Positions 42,798-51,744 of a stretch of 64,000 nucleotides of DNA are shown here, piece after piece. The notes beneath the pieces are model-generated. The model did not search any database. It worked only from the letters and a program-made list of their open reading frames with translations, and was not told the DNA's origin. The stretch covers positions 62,001 to 126,000 of the forward strand of contig NZ_JANSHI010000004.1 in NCBI RefSeq assembly GCF_047461615.1, in the 5' to 3' direction. The translations under genes were made by a program, and so were the position numbers. Within the stretch, counting starts at the first letter, position 1. Each line of letters begins with the position of its first letter. Origin of the DNA: Thermostichus sp047461615. Lineage in GTDB: Bacteria > Cyanobacteriota > Cyanobacteriia > Thermostichales > Thermostichaceae.

Positions 42798-44123
42798 ATG
42801 TCGAAAAAATCTTCTCGGTCAGAGCAAACTTACTGGGGCTTTCGCACCCATACCTCCAGATACAAACCCCAAAAGTTGCTGAATTACTTACAAAAGCGGG
42901 TTACTCAAGAAAACTTGGCCGATGTTGTGTCTCATGTTCGTATTGAGAAGGGCATTAAGGAAAGAATTAGGGGAGAGTATTACTTCTACTTGGGTATTAA
43001 GACAAATGCGCGCTCTGATTGGTCATCCACACAAAACACCCTTGAGCAACTGATTAAAACAGTGAGAGGTATCAGTATAGTTAGGATTGGAAGAGAAGGA
43101 TTTTGCTGGGAAGACATTCGACACATGGTGGGTATTGCATATGATTTGGGGGAGGATACCCAACCCCTAAAATATTTCTCGGTTGCACGGCCGCCTAAAG
43201 TCAACCCACTTAGTCTGGAAACACCCATAGCTGAGTCGTCAGAAGGCGATCGCTCCCAGGCGTGCGAACGGTTGCTATGGTGGCTATCAGCAGCCGGCTC
43301 TGGCTCATGGGAAACCTTCCAAGCCGTGTGCGACCGCCTAGACCTACCCCAACCGCGTCGATTGTTGCGTCGGCTGCAACTGCTAGGGCATCTCACGGTG
43401 GCTCAGGATGGCAAACGCTGGTACATGCAGCCGCCTTCCTTGCAGCCAGTGGGTGAAAATCGCTACGTGCTATACGGTCAGCGGAATGCAGCTCTCCAGA
43501 AAGATCTTCGGCAATTGGGTCGCCTTGAGGAGATCCTTCAACCTCGAAGGAATGCTCCTGCCTGCTGGCAGTTCGAGCCTCAGGATGATGTTGCCACCGC
43601 GATCGCCAAGTTGCAGGTCAGCTATCCCACTCTGACCATTTGCCCAGTCGAGGCTCCTCCACAGTGGGCAGATTGGGTGGCCGGGCTCTCGGTTGTCGAT
43701 TGGGTGCCGCTCCACCGCTATCGGCTAAAGCGTTACGATGGGAGCACCTTCGCAGACGTGCCGACTGCTGAGGAGACAGGCTTCTACGAGCTGCACGAGG
43801 AGGGATCCCAACGGCAACACGCTCTGTTTTACGACCGCGAGCAAAACACTTGGTACAGCAGCGAGTGGTACGGCCTGCGTTTTTTGGCTTTGACCTGTCT
43901 CCGGCCAGGAGAGTTGGTGGCCAATTACCACCCAAATTCTCAAGAGTTAACAATTCCCAGCAGCCAGCGCTGGCCGTTGGCGTACGAACGCTATTTGGTC
44001 ATGCAATCGGGTTGTTTGCCTGACTACAATCCTGACACTGGAGAGCTGATTTATCGAAACATCACGCCGACTGTATGGCAATTAATTGGCGAGCGACTGC
44101 CACATCTCAGCGCAAGGGAATAG
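42798..44123 (+). CDS. Unknown protein, second gene of the DUF1998-helicase cassette
   Basis: A 441-residue protein of no family I can name. The N-terminus is basic and polar (SKKSSRSEQTYWGFRTHTSRYKP). Residues about 150-220 (ACERLLWWLSAAGSGSWETF, then LPQPRRLLRRLQLLGHL) have the pattern of a winged helix. The C-terminal half holds many Trp and Tyr residues and a likely beta-rich domain. It lies 12 bp after the first gene and 43 bp before the helicase, with the same orientation and similar base composition. Two HIP1 octamers lie inside it. It may correspond to DruG in type II Druantia; this is inference from order and size only. Confidence 0.75.
   Translation: MSKKSSRSEQTYWGFRTHTSRYKPQKLLNYLQKRVTQENLADVVSHVRIEKGIKERIRGEYYFYLGIKTNARSDWSSTQNTLEQLIKTVRGISIVRIGREGFCWEDIRHMVGIAYDLGEDTQPLKYFSVARPPKVNPLSLETPIAESSEGDRSQACERLLWWLSAAGSGSWETFQAVCDRLDLPQPRRLLRRLQLLGHLTVAQDGKRWYMQPPSLQPVGENRYVLYGQRNAALQKDLRQLGRLEEILQPRRNAPACWQFEPQDDVATAIAKLQVSYPTLTICPVEAPPQWADWVAGLSVVDWVPLHRYRLKRYDGSTFADVPTAEETGFYELHEEGSQRQHALFYDREQNTWYSSEWYGLRFLALTCLRPGELVANYHPNSQELTIPSSQRWPLAYERYLVMQSGCLPDYNPDTGELIYRNITPTVWQLIGERLPHLSARE
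43246..43253. repeat. HIP1 octamer GCGATCGC
   Basis: Perfect palindromic HIP1 site inside the second island gene. HIP1 is highly abundant in many cyanobacterial genomes but I found none outside this island in the window. Confidence 0.9.
43599..43606. repeat. HIP1 octamer GCGATCGC
   Basis: Second perfect HIP1 site in the same gene, 345 bp from the first. Confidence 0.9.
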
Positions 44124-44166
44124 CAAATTTGTAGATTACAGTTGTACGGAACGCCAAGGAAAAACC

Positions 44167-47100
44167 ATGTACGATCTCGTCGGTGCCTATCAACGGTTAG
44201 ATTGGGTCTATCGGCTTTACATCAAGAGTGCTTTTCCCTTGCGGTATCCGGCTCTTAGCGCTGAGCGCGATTGCTGCTTGCAGTCCAGCCCTGAACATCC
44301 CTTGCTAAGCGTTCCTCCTTTGCTAGAGCCGACACCGGTCTATCCTTCTTCCGGCAAGACCCTTGAGGCAGCAGCACAGGCGTTACCTGATGGTTACGAA
44401 GATTTGGCACATCTTGGTCGGTCTTTGTTTCCAAATTTCCCTCTCTATGAGCATCAGTGGCGGAGCTTGGAAGCAGCCATCGTTCACCAGAAGGATATTG
44501 TGGTAACGACGGGCACCGGCTCAGGCAAAACCGAATGCTTTTTGCTACCAATTTTAGCCTATCTTGCTCGAGAATCCCGCACCTGGGATCCCATGTCCCC
44601 TCAGAGTGGCGATACGTTCTGGTGGCAGCAGGAAGACAATCCAAAGTGGGTACCACAGCGCCAAGGGCAACAACGACCGGCGGCGATACGGGCCTTGATT
44701 CTCTATCCTTTGAATGCTCTGGTGGAGGATCAATTGCGACGGTTGCGCAAGGTGTTGGACAGTCCGGAAACCCATGCCTGGCTCGATCGCGAGCGCGGCG
44801 GCAATCGCATCACCTTCGGTCGCTATACGGGACAGACACCCCTCCCCGGTCGTCAGACCCCTGAAAAGGTCAAAGAATTGGCCAAGCTATTGAGAGATCT
44901 TCAGGAGCAGCAGGGAAGAGTTGCTGTTCGGAACAAGAATTCGGATAAAGATTCGGATTTAGTATTTTATTTCCCTCGCTTAGATGGGGGAGAAATGCGC
45001 TCACGCTGGGACATGCAAGAACATCCCCCAGATATCCTGATTACCAACTATTCCATGCTCAACATTATGCTGATGCGGCAAATTGAGGCTGGGATGTTCG
45101 AGCAAACGAAAGCGTGGTTGCAAGCGGATCGAGGTAATAAATTCTTGCTGATTGTGGATGAGTTGCACACCTATCGCGGGACACCAGGGTCAGAAGTAGC
45201 TTATTTGCTGCGCTTGCTGCTGTACCGCTTGGGGCTAACAGTCAACTCAGAACAGCTACAAATTTTGGCGACCAGCGCCAGCTTGGAAGAGGGCGAGGCG
45301 GGCCGCCGGTTTCTCCGGGAGTTTTTTGGGCGCGATAACTTTGCGGTGATCGCTGGAGAACAAGTTGCTCCGGATCCCGAAGCCCCAGCGCGAGTGCGTC
45401 AGTATCAAGTTGCTTTTGCTCAATTTGCCAGAGATGTGCAGGCGGATCCCCTCCAGCCCCTGCGACCTCTCCCTATCCCCGAAGAAGCTCTGACCAAGCT
45501 GGTGCAAGAGCTGGGGGGCGATCCCAGCTCAAAACCACTGGAGCAGGCTTTGGGGGAGTGCCTCGAAGAACTCAAGGTTGGCGATGCCTTGCGGGAGGCC
45601 TGTCGGCAAGCTAGTGGCAGCGTGCGCGCCACCCCCATCCAAAAAGTTGACCAGCAACTGTTCCCGGGGGCGGCCGTGCCCCAAGGCGGTCTGGTCTCCG
45701 AGGCCTTGCGAGGATTGTTGATGGCGACGGCGGTAGCTCAGCGAGAAGACGGGCGATCGCCCCAGCCCGTGCGCGGTCACCTTTTCTTTCACAACCTGCA
45801 AGGTCTCTGGGCGTGCAGCAACCCTCACTGCAGCGTTGCGCAACGCTCTCCGGAGAACAACCAGCCGCCTTCACCCATTGGCGCTTTGCACAGCCAACAC
45901 CGTCTCAGTTGCGACTGCGGGGCGCGTGTCCTGGACTTGATCGTCTGCGAAGTTTGCGGGGAGGTATTCCTGGGGGGCTATGCATACCAATCCGGCGAGT
46001 CCCTTATCCTCACTCCCGATCAACCTGACTTGGAAGGCATTCCTGATTTGGTGAACCTTACGCAGAGGTCTGGGAATTATCGCGTTTTTTGGCCCCTGCC
46101 CCACGACCCGGAACCTTGGGCGACCCAGCCGCAATATTTGGAGTGGACTGCTGGCAAGACGAAGCGGGGGTGGGTTGAAGCCAAGCTCAACCCCGCTACT
46201 GGTGAACTCCGACAAGATAAAAGCCCCCCTAGAGAAGGCGAGGTTCCCGGCTGGGTGTACCAAGTGAAAAAGGGGGATGGGAATCAGCCCGCCTTGCCGA
46301 GCCGCTGCCCTCGCTGCGATACCGATCGCGCTCTCCGTGAGGCCTATCCCACTCCTTTGCGCGTGCACCGCACTGGATTCCAAAAAGCCTGTCAGGTGAT
46401 TGCCGGAGCTTTGTTGCGGGAAATGCCAACACCGCAATCCCGCAAGCTGGTGGTTTTTTCCGATAGCCGCCAGGACGCAGCCAAGTTAGCCGCCGGTATG
46501 GAAATGGATCACTATCGCGATATGGTGCGCTTGCTGCTAGTGCGATCAGCAGAGGAGTATAGGCAAGACCTGCGGGCCTTTCTGCGCAGCATTTTGCCTA
46601 GCCCAGAACAACAACGGCAGCGGTTGCGTGACTATCCTCGGTTGCTGCGAGAGGTTGAGGGGATGGATGAGGATCTGGATCGCTACAAGCGCTTCGTCAG
46701 TGGTCTGCAATCCTTCCTCAATGACGAGGCATGGCGTTGGTCGCAGGACATGCAACCGGCCAATCATGAGATCCGCCAACAATGGCTGGAAATGCTCGAG
46801 TCTTACGGTGAGAAAGTCCCGCTCCGCGAGCTTCGACGCACTCTGGCCAACCAACTCTTGCAGTTGGGATTGTGCCCTGGCGGGATGTCCTTTAGCGCCC
46901 TTTACTATTCTAAGGATCGGCGTCCCTGGACTGAGCTCTACAACTGGCAAAGTCAACCAGTAACACGAATTGATGCCCCAACACCAGCGCAAAACAGCCA
47001 CCTCGATAAACTCGATGACTATTTAGCTGATGAAATGATGTTTACGCTGTTTGCCCATGCGGTCAGAAACATCGAGTCTTTTGGACAGGGCTATGTTACA

Positions 47101-49785
47101 GCTCAAGTTCCTCCGGAACTGCAAGACGTTGCCAGCGCGGTTATCCGCCAATTGGGAATTCGCAAGCGGCATCGATACTCCAAATTCTACAGATCTGGTA
47201 CTAGGCGGGAATTACCCCAGTACGTGGAGCGATACTTGAGAAAATTAGAGGAACAGGGCAAGCCAGACTTAAAATCCCAGATCGAGCGGGAGTTGGACAA
47301 AATCGGTACCGGTAGCGAGAACGGATTGGTTTTGGATCCAGATCGCCTCTACCTTGTGCCCGTCTCTCGCGAAGGTCTTCAAGGCTACCGCTGTCCTCAA
47401 TGCGGGGCCTTTTACTTGCACACTGCGGGGGGATGGTGCCCAGAGTGCAGTGGCGGTCGCAACACCAGCAAACGCTCTGACCCGCAGGCCATCCGACTGC
47501 AGCCGAGCAGCTTGCCGCGCGACTTCGACTACTACGCCTACCTCTCCGATCCTGACAACGAACCGTTTCGGATGAATGCTGCCGAATTGACAGGGCAAAC
47601 CGACAAGGAGGATCGCCTCAAACGGCAGCGCTGGTTCCAGGAAGTGTTCCTAGAGGGAGAAATACCGCTGGCTCAGGGCATTGATTTGTTAAGCGTGACT
47701 ACCACTATGGAGGCTGGCGTAGACATCGGCGGCCTGCTGGCAGTGATGATGGCAAACATGCCGCCCCGACGGTTCAACTACCAGCAGCGGGTGGGACGGG
47801 CTGGTCGGCGCGGTGCCGGGGTCTCCTTGGCAGTTACGTTTTGCCGGGGTCGCAGCCATGACGATTTTTACTTTCAGCGCCCTGAGGCCATTACCGGCGA
47901 TCCGCCACCCCCGCCCTACATTGACCTGCGCAGCCTCACCATTGCTCGGCGCGTCGTCGCTAAAGAAGTCTTGCGGCAGGCTTTTCAAGATCTATCGGTT
48001 GCAGCGGATCTCGAAGATGCAACCAGTGTCCACGGCGAATTTGGCTTGGCCAAAAACTGGCGGCAAGTGGAACCGTCGGTTCGGGATTGGATTGACAACC
48101 ATCCCCAAGACATTCGAGCTGTGATTGCCCAACTTTGCCAGCAGACTTACATTTCAGCCGAACAGCAGGAAGAGCTGTATCGCTACATCCGCGAGGAGTT
48201 GGTCAATAAAATTCGCGAGATTGCTGAGTCTGAAGCCTACAGCCAAGATCAACTTAGCGAACGTCTGGCCAATGCCGGCATTTTGCCCATGTTTGGCTTT
48301 CCCACACGGGTGAGGTTACTTTACACTCGCCGGTCTGCCAGCGAAGGCACCATTGATCGCGACTTGGATACGGCGATTGCACAGTTTGCCCCTGGCTCGG
48401 AAATCGTCAAAGATCGGGCAGTACACACCGCCTGCGGATTGGTGGAGTTGGTGCCTCACCCAAGAGGCGTACAATCGCGTCCCGGCTTGGTGCCGCCCCT
48501 CGACAAACCCAATCGCTGGCTAGGTCTGTGCTGCAACTGTCAAGCCATGATAGAGGACTACCAGCCACAGCAGCCGCTTTGCTCTCCTCCCCCAGCTACC
48601 CACAAGCCGGCAAAGCAAGCCTGTCCGGTATGCCAGCAAACCACCCTCCGCTGCATTGATGCGCGGGAACCCAGGGGCTTTTTCACCAACTTGCAGCCGC
48701 GGGATTTTGATGGTCAATTTGAGTGGCAACCCCGCGTCAGTCGGCCAACCTTGGGCGCGGGCGGACTTAAGGCGGAAGCGACGACCGCAACGACCGGCAA
48801 CGCTCACCTGCGGGGAGGCAGCGATGACGTTTTAATCGTCAATGATCGCGGCGGCGAGGGGGGGTTCCTGTTACAAGCGGATAAGAGGTGGCCAGGAGCT
48901 TATGTTTGTCCTGAAGTTCAGGGGGAACATTTCGAAGGAATAGGCCCTACCTATCGGATTGCCCTACTGTCTAAGCGACGCACTGACGTGCTGCTGGTCA
49001 GCCTTCAAACTTGGCCGCCTGGCGTGTTTGCTGACCCAACAACTGTGGAAGGGCGAGCAGCTTTGTATTCCTTCGCCTTCTGGTTGCGAGCGGCTGCCTG
49101 CACCTTTTTGGATGTCGATCCTGACGAGTTGCAAGCCAGCTTTCAGACGAAGGAAGAGGCTGGCCGAGTGGTGGGTCAGGCTTTTCTGTTCGACAAGCTG
49201 GAGAATGGCGCGGGGTATTGCCTCTACCTCGCTCAGCCGGAGGTCTTCTCGAAGCTGCTGGAACAAGAGGACTTGTCTCAACCCAACAGTTTGGCCTTCC
49301 GTTGGCTGCAGCACCAGCAGACCTGCGACACGTCCTGCAACAACTGCTTGCGCGATTACTCCAACCTAGCCTACCACGGGCTCTTGGATTGGCGACTAGC
49401 CTTGGATATGGCGCGCCTTCTGCGAGATGCTAGGGCACCGGTCGATTTGCAGAGCCCTTGGGGGGAAGAGCAGGAAAATCCCTGGCGGCGCTTGGTGGAG
49501 CAGGTACTGCCGCCACTGCTGGAAAACCTAGGCTTCCAGCAAGTGTCTCAGGATTTTCTCCTGCCGGTGTGGACGGGAAACCGGGGGCGGGAAGTGCGGA
49601 TTGTGCGCCATCCTATTTGGACTGATGAGCATCCCATCTGGCAACAAACTGTTGAGCAAGTCCGTCAGGCCTATCCCCAGGCCCACATTCAGGCAATCAA
49701 TCCTTTTTTGACGTTGCGACGACCAGGGGATGTCTTGGCAAAGTCAACAAAAACTACCCGCTCTAAGCGTCCTGGTGCTGCCTGA
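44167..49785 (+). CDS. Giant DEAD/DEAH-type helicase with DUF1998 (DruE-like)
   Basis: A 1872-residue SF2 helicase. Walker A is TGTGSGKTE (Lys121), the Walker B variant is DELH (Asp331), motif III ATSAS follows, and motif VI is QQRVGRAGR (from Gln1206). C-terminal to the helicase core is the DUF1998 cluster (Cys1720, Cys1724, Cys1727 in CDTSCNNCL, then LDWRLALDMARLL). Further Cys clusters (CDCGARVLDLIVCEVCG, CPRCD, CPQCG...CPEC, CCNCQ...CPVC) should bind zinc. Size and layout fit DruE of Druantia; DISARM DrmA/B and YprA-like helicases are shorter or split. ATG 44167 follows AAGGAAA; a TTG at 44086 is less likely since it overlaps the previous gene. Role: probably DNA translocation in anti-phage defence. 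Confidence 0.85.
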   Translation: MYDLVGAYQRLDWVYRLYIKSAFPLRYPALSAERDCCLQSSPEHPLLSVPPLLEPTPVYPSSGKTLEAAAQALPDGYEDLAHLGRSLFPNFPLYEHQWRSLEAAIVHQKDIVVTTGTGSGKTECFLLPILAYLARESRTWDPMSPQSGDTFWWQQEDNPKWVPQRQGQQRPAAIRALILYPLNALVEDQLRRLRKVLDSPETHAWLDRERGGNRITFGRYTGQTPLPGRQTPEKVKELAKLLRDLQEQQGRVAVRNKNSDKDSDLVFYFPRLDGGEMRSRWDMQEHPPDILITNYSMLNIMLMRQIEAGMFEQTKAWLQADRGNKFLLIVDELHTYRGTPGSEVAYLLRLLLYRLGLTVNSEQLQILATSASLEEGEAGRRFLREFFGRDNFAVIAGEQVAPDPEAPARVRQYQVAFAQFARDVQADPLQPLRPLPIPEEALTKLVQELGGDPSSKPLEQALGECLEELKVGDALREACRQASGSVRATPIQKVDQQLFPGAAVPQGGLVSEALRGLLMATAVAQREDGRSPQPVRGHLFFHNLQGLWACSNPHCSVAQRSPENNQPPSPIGALHSQHRLSCDCGARVLDLIVCEVCGEVFLGGYAYQSGESLILTPDQPDLEGIPDLVNLTQRSGNYRVFWPLPHDPEPWATQPQYLEWTAGKTKRGWVEAKLNPATGELRQDKSPPREGEVPGWVYQVKKGDGNQPALPSRCPRCDTDRALREAYPTPLRVHRTGFQKACQVIAGALLREMPTPQSRKLVVFSDSRQDAAKLAAGMEMDHYRDMVRLLLVRSAEEYRQDLRAFLRSILPSPEQQRQRLRDYPRLLREVEGMDEDLDRYKRFVSGLQSFLNDEAWRWSQDMQPANHEIRQQWLEMLESYGEKVPLRELRRTLANQLLQLGLCPGGMSFSALYYSKDRRPWTELYNWQSQPVTRIDAPTPAQNSHLDKLDDYLADEMMFTLFAHAVRNIESFGQGYVTAQVPPELQDVASAVIRQLGIRKRHRYSKFYRSGTRRELPQYVERYLRKLEEQGKPDLKSQIERELDKIGTGSENGLVLDPDRLYLVPVSREGLQGYRCPQCGAFYLHTAGGWCPECSGGRNTSKRSDPQAIRLQPSSLPRDFDYYAYLSDPDNEPFRMNAAELTGQTDKEDRLKRQRWFQEVFLEGEIPLAQGIDLLSVTTTMEAGVDIGGLLAVMMANMPPRRFNYQQRVGRAGRRGAGVSLAVTFCRGRSHDDFYFQRPEAITGDPPPPPYIDLRSLTIARRVVAKEVLRQAFQDLSVAADLEDATSVHGEFGLAKNWRQVEPSVRDWIDNHPQDIRAVIAQLCQQTYISAEQQEELYRYIREELVNKIREIAESEAYSQDQLSERLANAGILPMFGFPTRVRLLYTRRSASEGTIDRDLDTAIAQFAPGSEIVKDRAVHTACGLVELVPHPRGVQSRPGLVPPLDKPNRWLGLCCNCQAMIEDYQPQQPLCSPPPATHKPAKQACPVCQQTTLRCIDAREPRGFFTNLQPRDFDGQFEWQPRVSRPTLGAGGLKAEATTATTGNAHLRGGSDDVLIVNDRGGEGGFLLQADKRWPGAYVCPEVQGEHFEGIGPTYRIALLSKRRTDVLLVSLQTWPPGVFADPTTVEGRAALYSFAFWLRAAACTFLDVDPDELQASFQTKEEAGRVVGQAFLFDKLENGAGYCLYLAQPEVFSKLLEQEDLSQPNSLAFRWLQHQQTCDTSCNNCLRDYSNLAYHGLLDWRLALDMARLLRDARAPVDLQSPWGEEQENPWRRLVEQVLPPLLENLGFQQVSQDFLLPVWTGNRGREVRIVRHPIWTDEHPIWQQTVEQVRQAYPQAHIQAINPFLTLRRPGDVLAKSTKTTRSKRPGAA
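45753..45760. repeat. HIP1 octamer GCGATCGC
   Basis: Third perfect HIP1 site, inside the giant helicase gene. Confidence 0.9.
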
Positions 49786-49954
49786 CTTTATTTCGCTCAG
49801 TTTCTTTAGCCTGCGGTGGAAGAGGGCAGCGCGACTCAGTAGTCCAACACTGCCGACGCTCTCTCTACGGGCTAAACACGTTGGCAGAGGCGATTTCTTT
49901 CTATTCCAGGGCCTAATAGCCTTTCTATTCTCTGACTCTGAACTGCACCAATCC

Positions 49955-50752
49955 CTACAGAGCTCCCTCCAATCCAGAGCCAAAAGCCGAGAGCCCCCAC
50001 TGCTGCAAGCTATCGAAGGCAGCATAAGCCGTTAGATCTGGCTGCAGGGGCGTAATCGACACATAGCCCTCGGCAACTGCCCGCACATCAGAGCAGGGAT
50101 CCACCTCCTCTTCCACCACCTCTCCTGCCAGCCAGTAGTAAGCCTTGCCGCGGGGATCCACCCGTTTCTCGTAAAGATCTGTGTACTTGCGCCAGGCCAG
50201 GCGGGCCAAGACCATGCCGCGTATTTCAGCTAGCCCCAGCGGCGGCACGTTGACGTTCAACAGCATTGGCTTCTCTAGGGGCTTCAGGCTCAGCTTCTCC
50301 AGCAGGGTCAGCACCACCTGGGCCGCCGGCTGAAAATCCTGGTGGGTAAAGCTGGCCAGGCTCACTGCCAGGCTGGGGATCCCTTCCAACAGCCCTTCCA
50401 TGGCTGCTGAGACAGTGCCCGAGTAGAGCACATCGGTGCCCAAGTTGGCCCCCTGGTTGATGCCGGAAATCACCCAGTCGGGACGATGTTGCAGCAAGCC
50501 ATCCAAACCCAGCTTGACGCAGTCCGAAGGTGTGCCTGAACAGGCCCAAGCTTGCACCTCTGGCGGAAACCCCTCCCGCACCGGCTCCAGCCTTAGAGGC
50601 TTGTGCAAGGTTAGGGCATGGCCCGTGGCCGAGCGCTCCCGATCCGGACAGACCACCGTTACCTGGTGCCCGCCTATCTGAGCCAGCGCTGCCGCCAAAC
50701 ACCGCACCCCTGCCGCTTGGATGCCGTCATCGTTGCTGACGAGAATATTCAT
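49955..50752 (-). CDS. surE: 5'/3'-nucleotidase SurE
   Basis: SurE is a metal-dependent survival-protein phosphatase acting on nucleoside monophosphates. The N-terminal NILVSNDDGI (Asp8, Asp9) and the loop ERSATGHALTLHKPLRL, GTPSDCVKLG and SGINQGANLGTDVLYSGTV motifs are complete. ATG 50752 gives 265 residues; GTG 50761 would add three. It converges on the helicase gene, with 169 bp between stops. It marks the return to normal housekeeping sequence after the island. Confidence 0.94.
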   Translation of the reverse strand: MNILVSNDDGIQAAGVRCLAAALAQIGGHQVTVVCPDRERSATGHALTLHKPLRLEPVREGFPPEVQAWACSGTPSDCVKLGLDGLLQHRPDWVISGINQGANLGTDVLYSGTVSAAMEGLLEGIPSLAVSLASFTHQDFQPAAQVVLTLLEKLSLKPLEKPMLLNVNVPPLGLAEIRGMVLARLAWRKYTDLYEKRVDPRGKAYYWLAGEVVEEEVDPCSDVRAVAEGYVSITPLQPDLTAYAAFDSLQQWGLSAFGSGLEGAL

Positions 50753-51075
50753 CAGTGCCACCCCTCACCCACCCCTGGCCATCCTTCCCTTCGACCAAGC
50801 TCGGCTGCCTCCATGATGCCCTCTGCTGCCAAGCCTACAGCCGGCCGGAAGCCAAGACAAAGCCTGAGAAGCGCAGCCTAGCATGTTATCATTGAGTGTA
50901 GTCTTACGAACAATATCCGTAGAGGTACGGTGTCGTTCAGTAAATCTTGAGGGTCATTATGAAGCTAAGGTCAAGCTAGTCTTCTTCCTCTTGTGGGGGC
51001 TGCCAACAGCGTCTTTGGTCGAGGGAAGAGCCCATATAGCCCCCAAAGTTGCTCAATCGACAGGAAGTCTATCCC
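50753..51075. other. Intergenic region between divergent surE and the Crp-family gene
   Basis: These 323 bp must hold the promoters of surE and the regulator. The part near 50881-50960 is AT-richer (ATGTTATCATTGAG). I see no clear hexamer pair, no palindromic GTA-N8-TAC NtcA site and no credible small gene; an open frame from 50883 continues antiphase into the regulator and looks spurious. Confidence 0.35.
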
Positions 51076-51741
51076 ATGTCCCTAGTTTCCATTGCATCGG
51101 CAACAGAAGCTCAGGAGTGGCGGGAACTCTGCCAGTGGGCTGGGGAGCACTACCGCTCTCGCACCTTTCCCAAAGATGTGCGCATCCCCACCCGTCCGGG
51201 ACTGGTGTATATCCCCCAGGAGGGGGTGGTGCGCCTGGTCTGCCAAACGCCAGAGCGGCGGGAAGTTTTTGTTGGGTTTATCACCACTGGCGTGCCCTTT
51301 GAGGTGAGCCACCCAGAGCGCTTTGAGCTAAAAGCCTGTACCCACGTCGATCGCACCACGGTGATGTGGTTTTACTGGAAGGATCTAGAACAGTGGCCCT
51401 ATCTGCACCAGAAGATTCAGGAAAGCTTCCGCCAGCAACTCCAGCGCAAGTTGCTCTGGCTAGGCAACCTGGGCCAGCGTCGAGCCATTGACCGCCTCAG
51501 GGGGTTTCTAAGCCTGTTGATCGAGGAGTACGGCCAGCCCTGCGACCAGGGGATGTACTTCCCCTGGACTCTAACCCACGCCCAGATTGGGGATGCCATT
51601 GGCGCTACCCGCGTGACGGTAACCCGCCTGCTGGGATCCCTGCGCTCGAAGGGGTTTGTGCAGATCCTGGATCAGAACCTGATCTGCATTCCCAATGGAG
51701 TGAAGCTGCAGCCGACGCCAAAAAAGGTGGCCAGCGCCTAA
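51076..51741 (+). CDS. Crp/Fnr-family transcriptional regulator with an NtcA-like recognition helix
   Basis: The 221-residue protein has a cNMP-like beta-roll (residues about 20-105), a long dimer helix, and a C-terminal Crp-type winged helix. The recognition segment IGATRVTVTRLLGSLR is nearly the same as that of the nitrogen regulator NtcA, so DNA targets may overlap with the GTA-N8-TAC sites. The N-terminal domain is unlike NtcA, and no Fe-S or cAMP ligand residues are obvious. ATG 51076 was chosen (TTG 51049 would add nine residues). The hydrolase gene follows after 3 bp. Confidence 0.83.
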   Translation: MSLVSIASATEAQEWRELCQWAGEHYRSRTFPKDVRIPTRPGLVYIPQEGVVRLVCQTPERREVFVGFITTGVPFEVSHPERFELKACTHVDRTTVMWFYWKDLEQWPYLHQKIQESFRQQLQRKLLWLGNLGQRRAIDRLRGFLSLLIEEYGQPCDQGMYFPWTLTHAQIGDAIGATRVTVTRLLGSLRSKGFVQILDQNLICIPNGVKLQPTPKKVASA

Positions 51742-51744
51742 GCT

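Noticed and set aside
50883..51302. Plus-strand frame before and into the Crp-family gene
   Set aside because: Runs out of frame into a clear regulator gene and shows no domain; likely chance.
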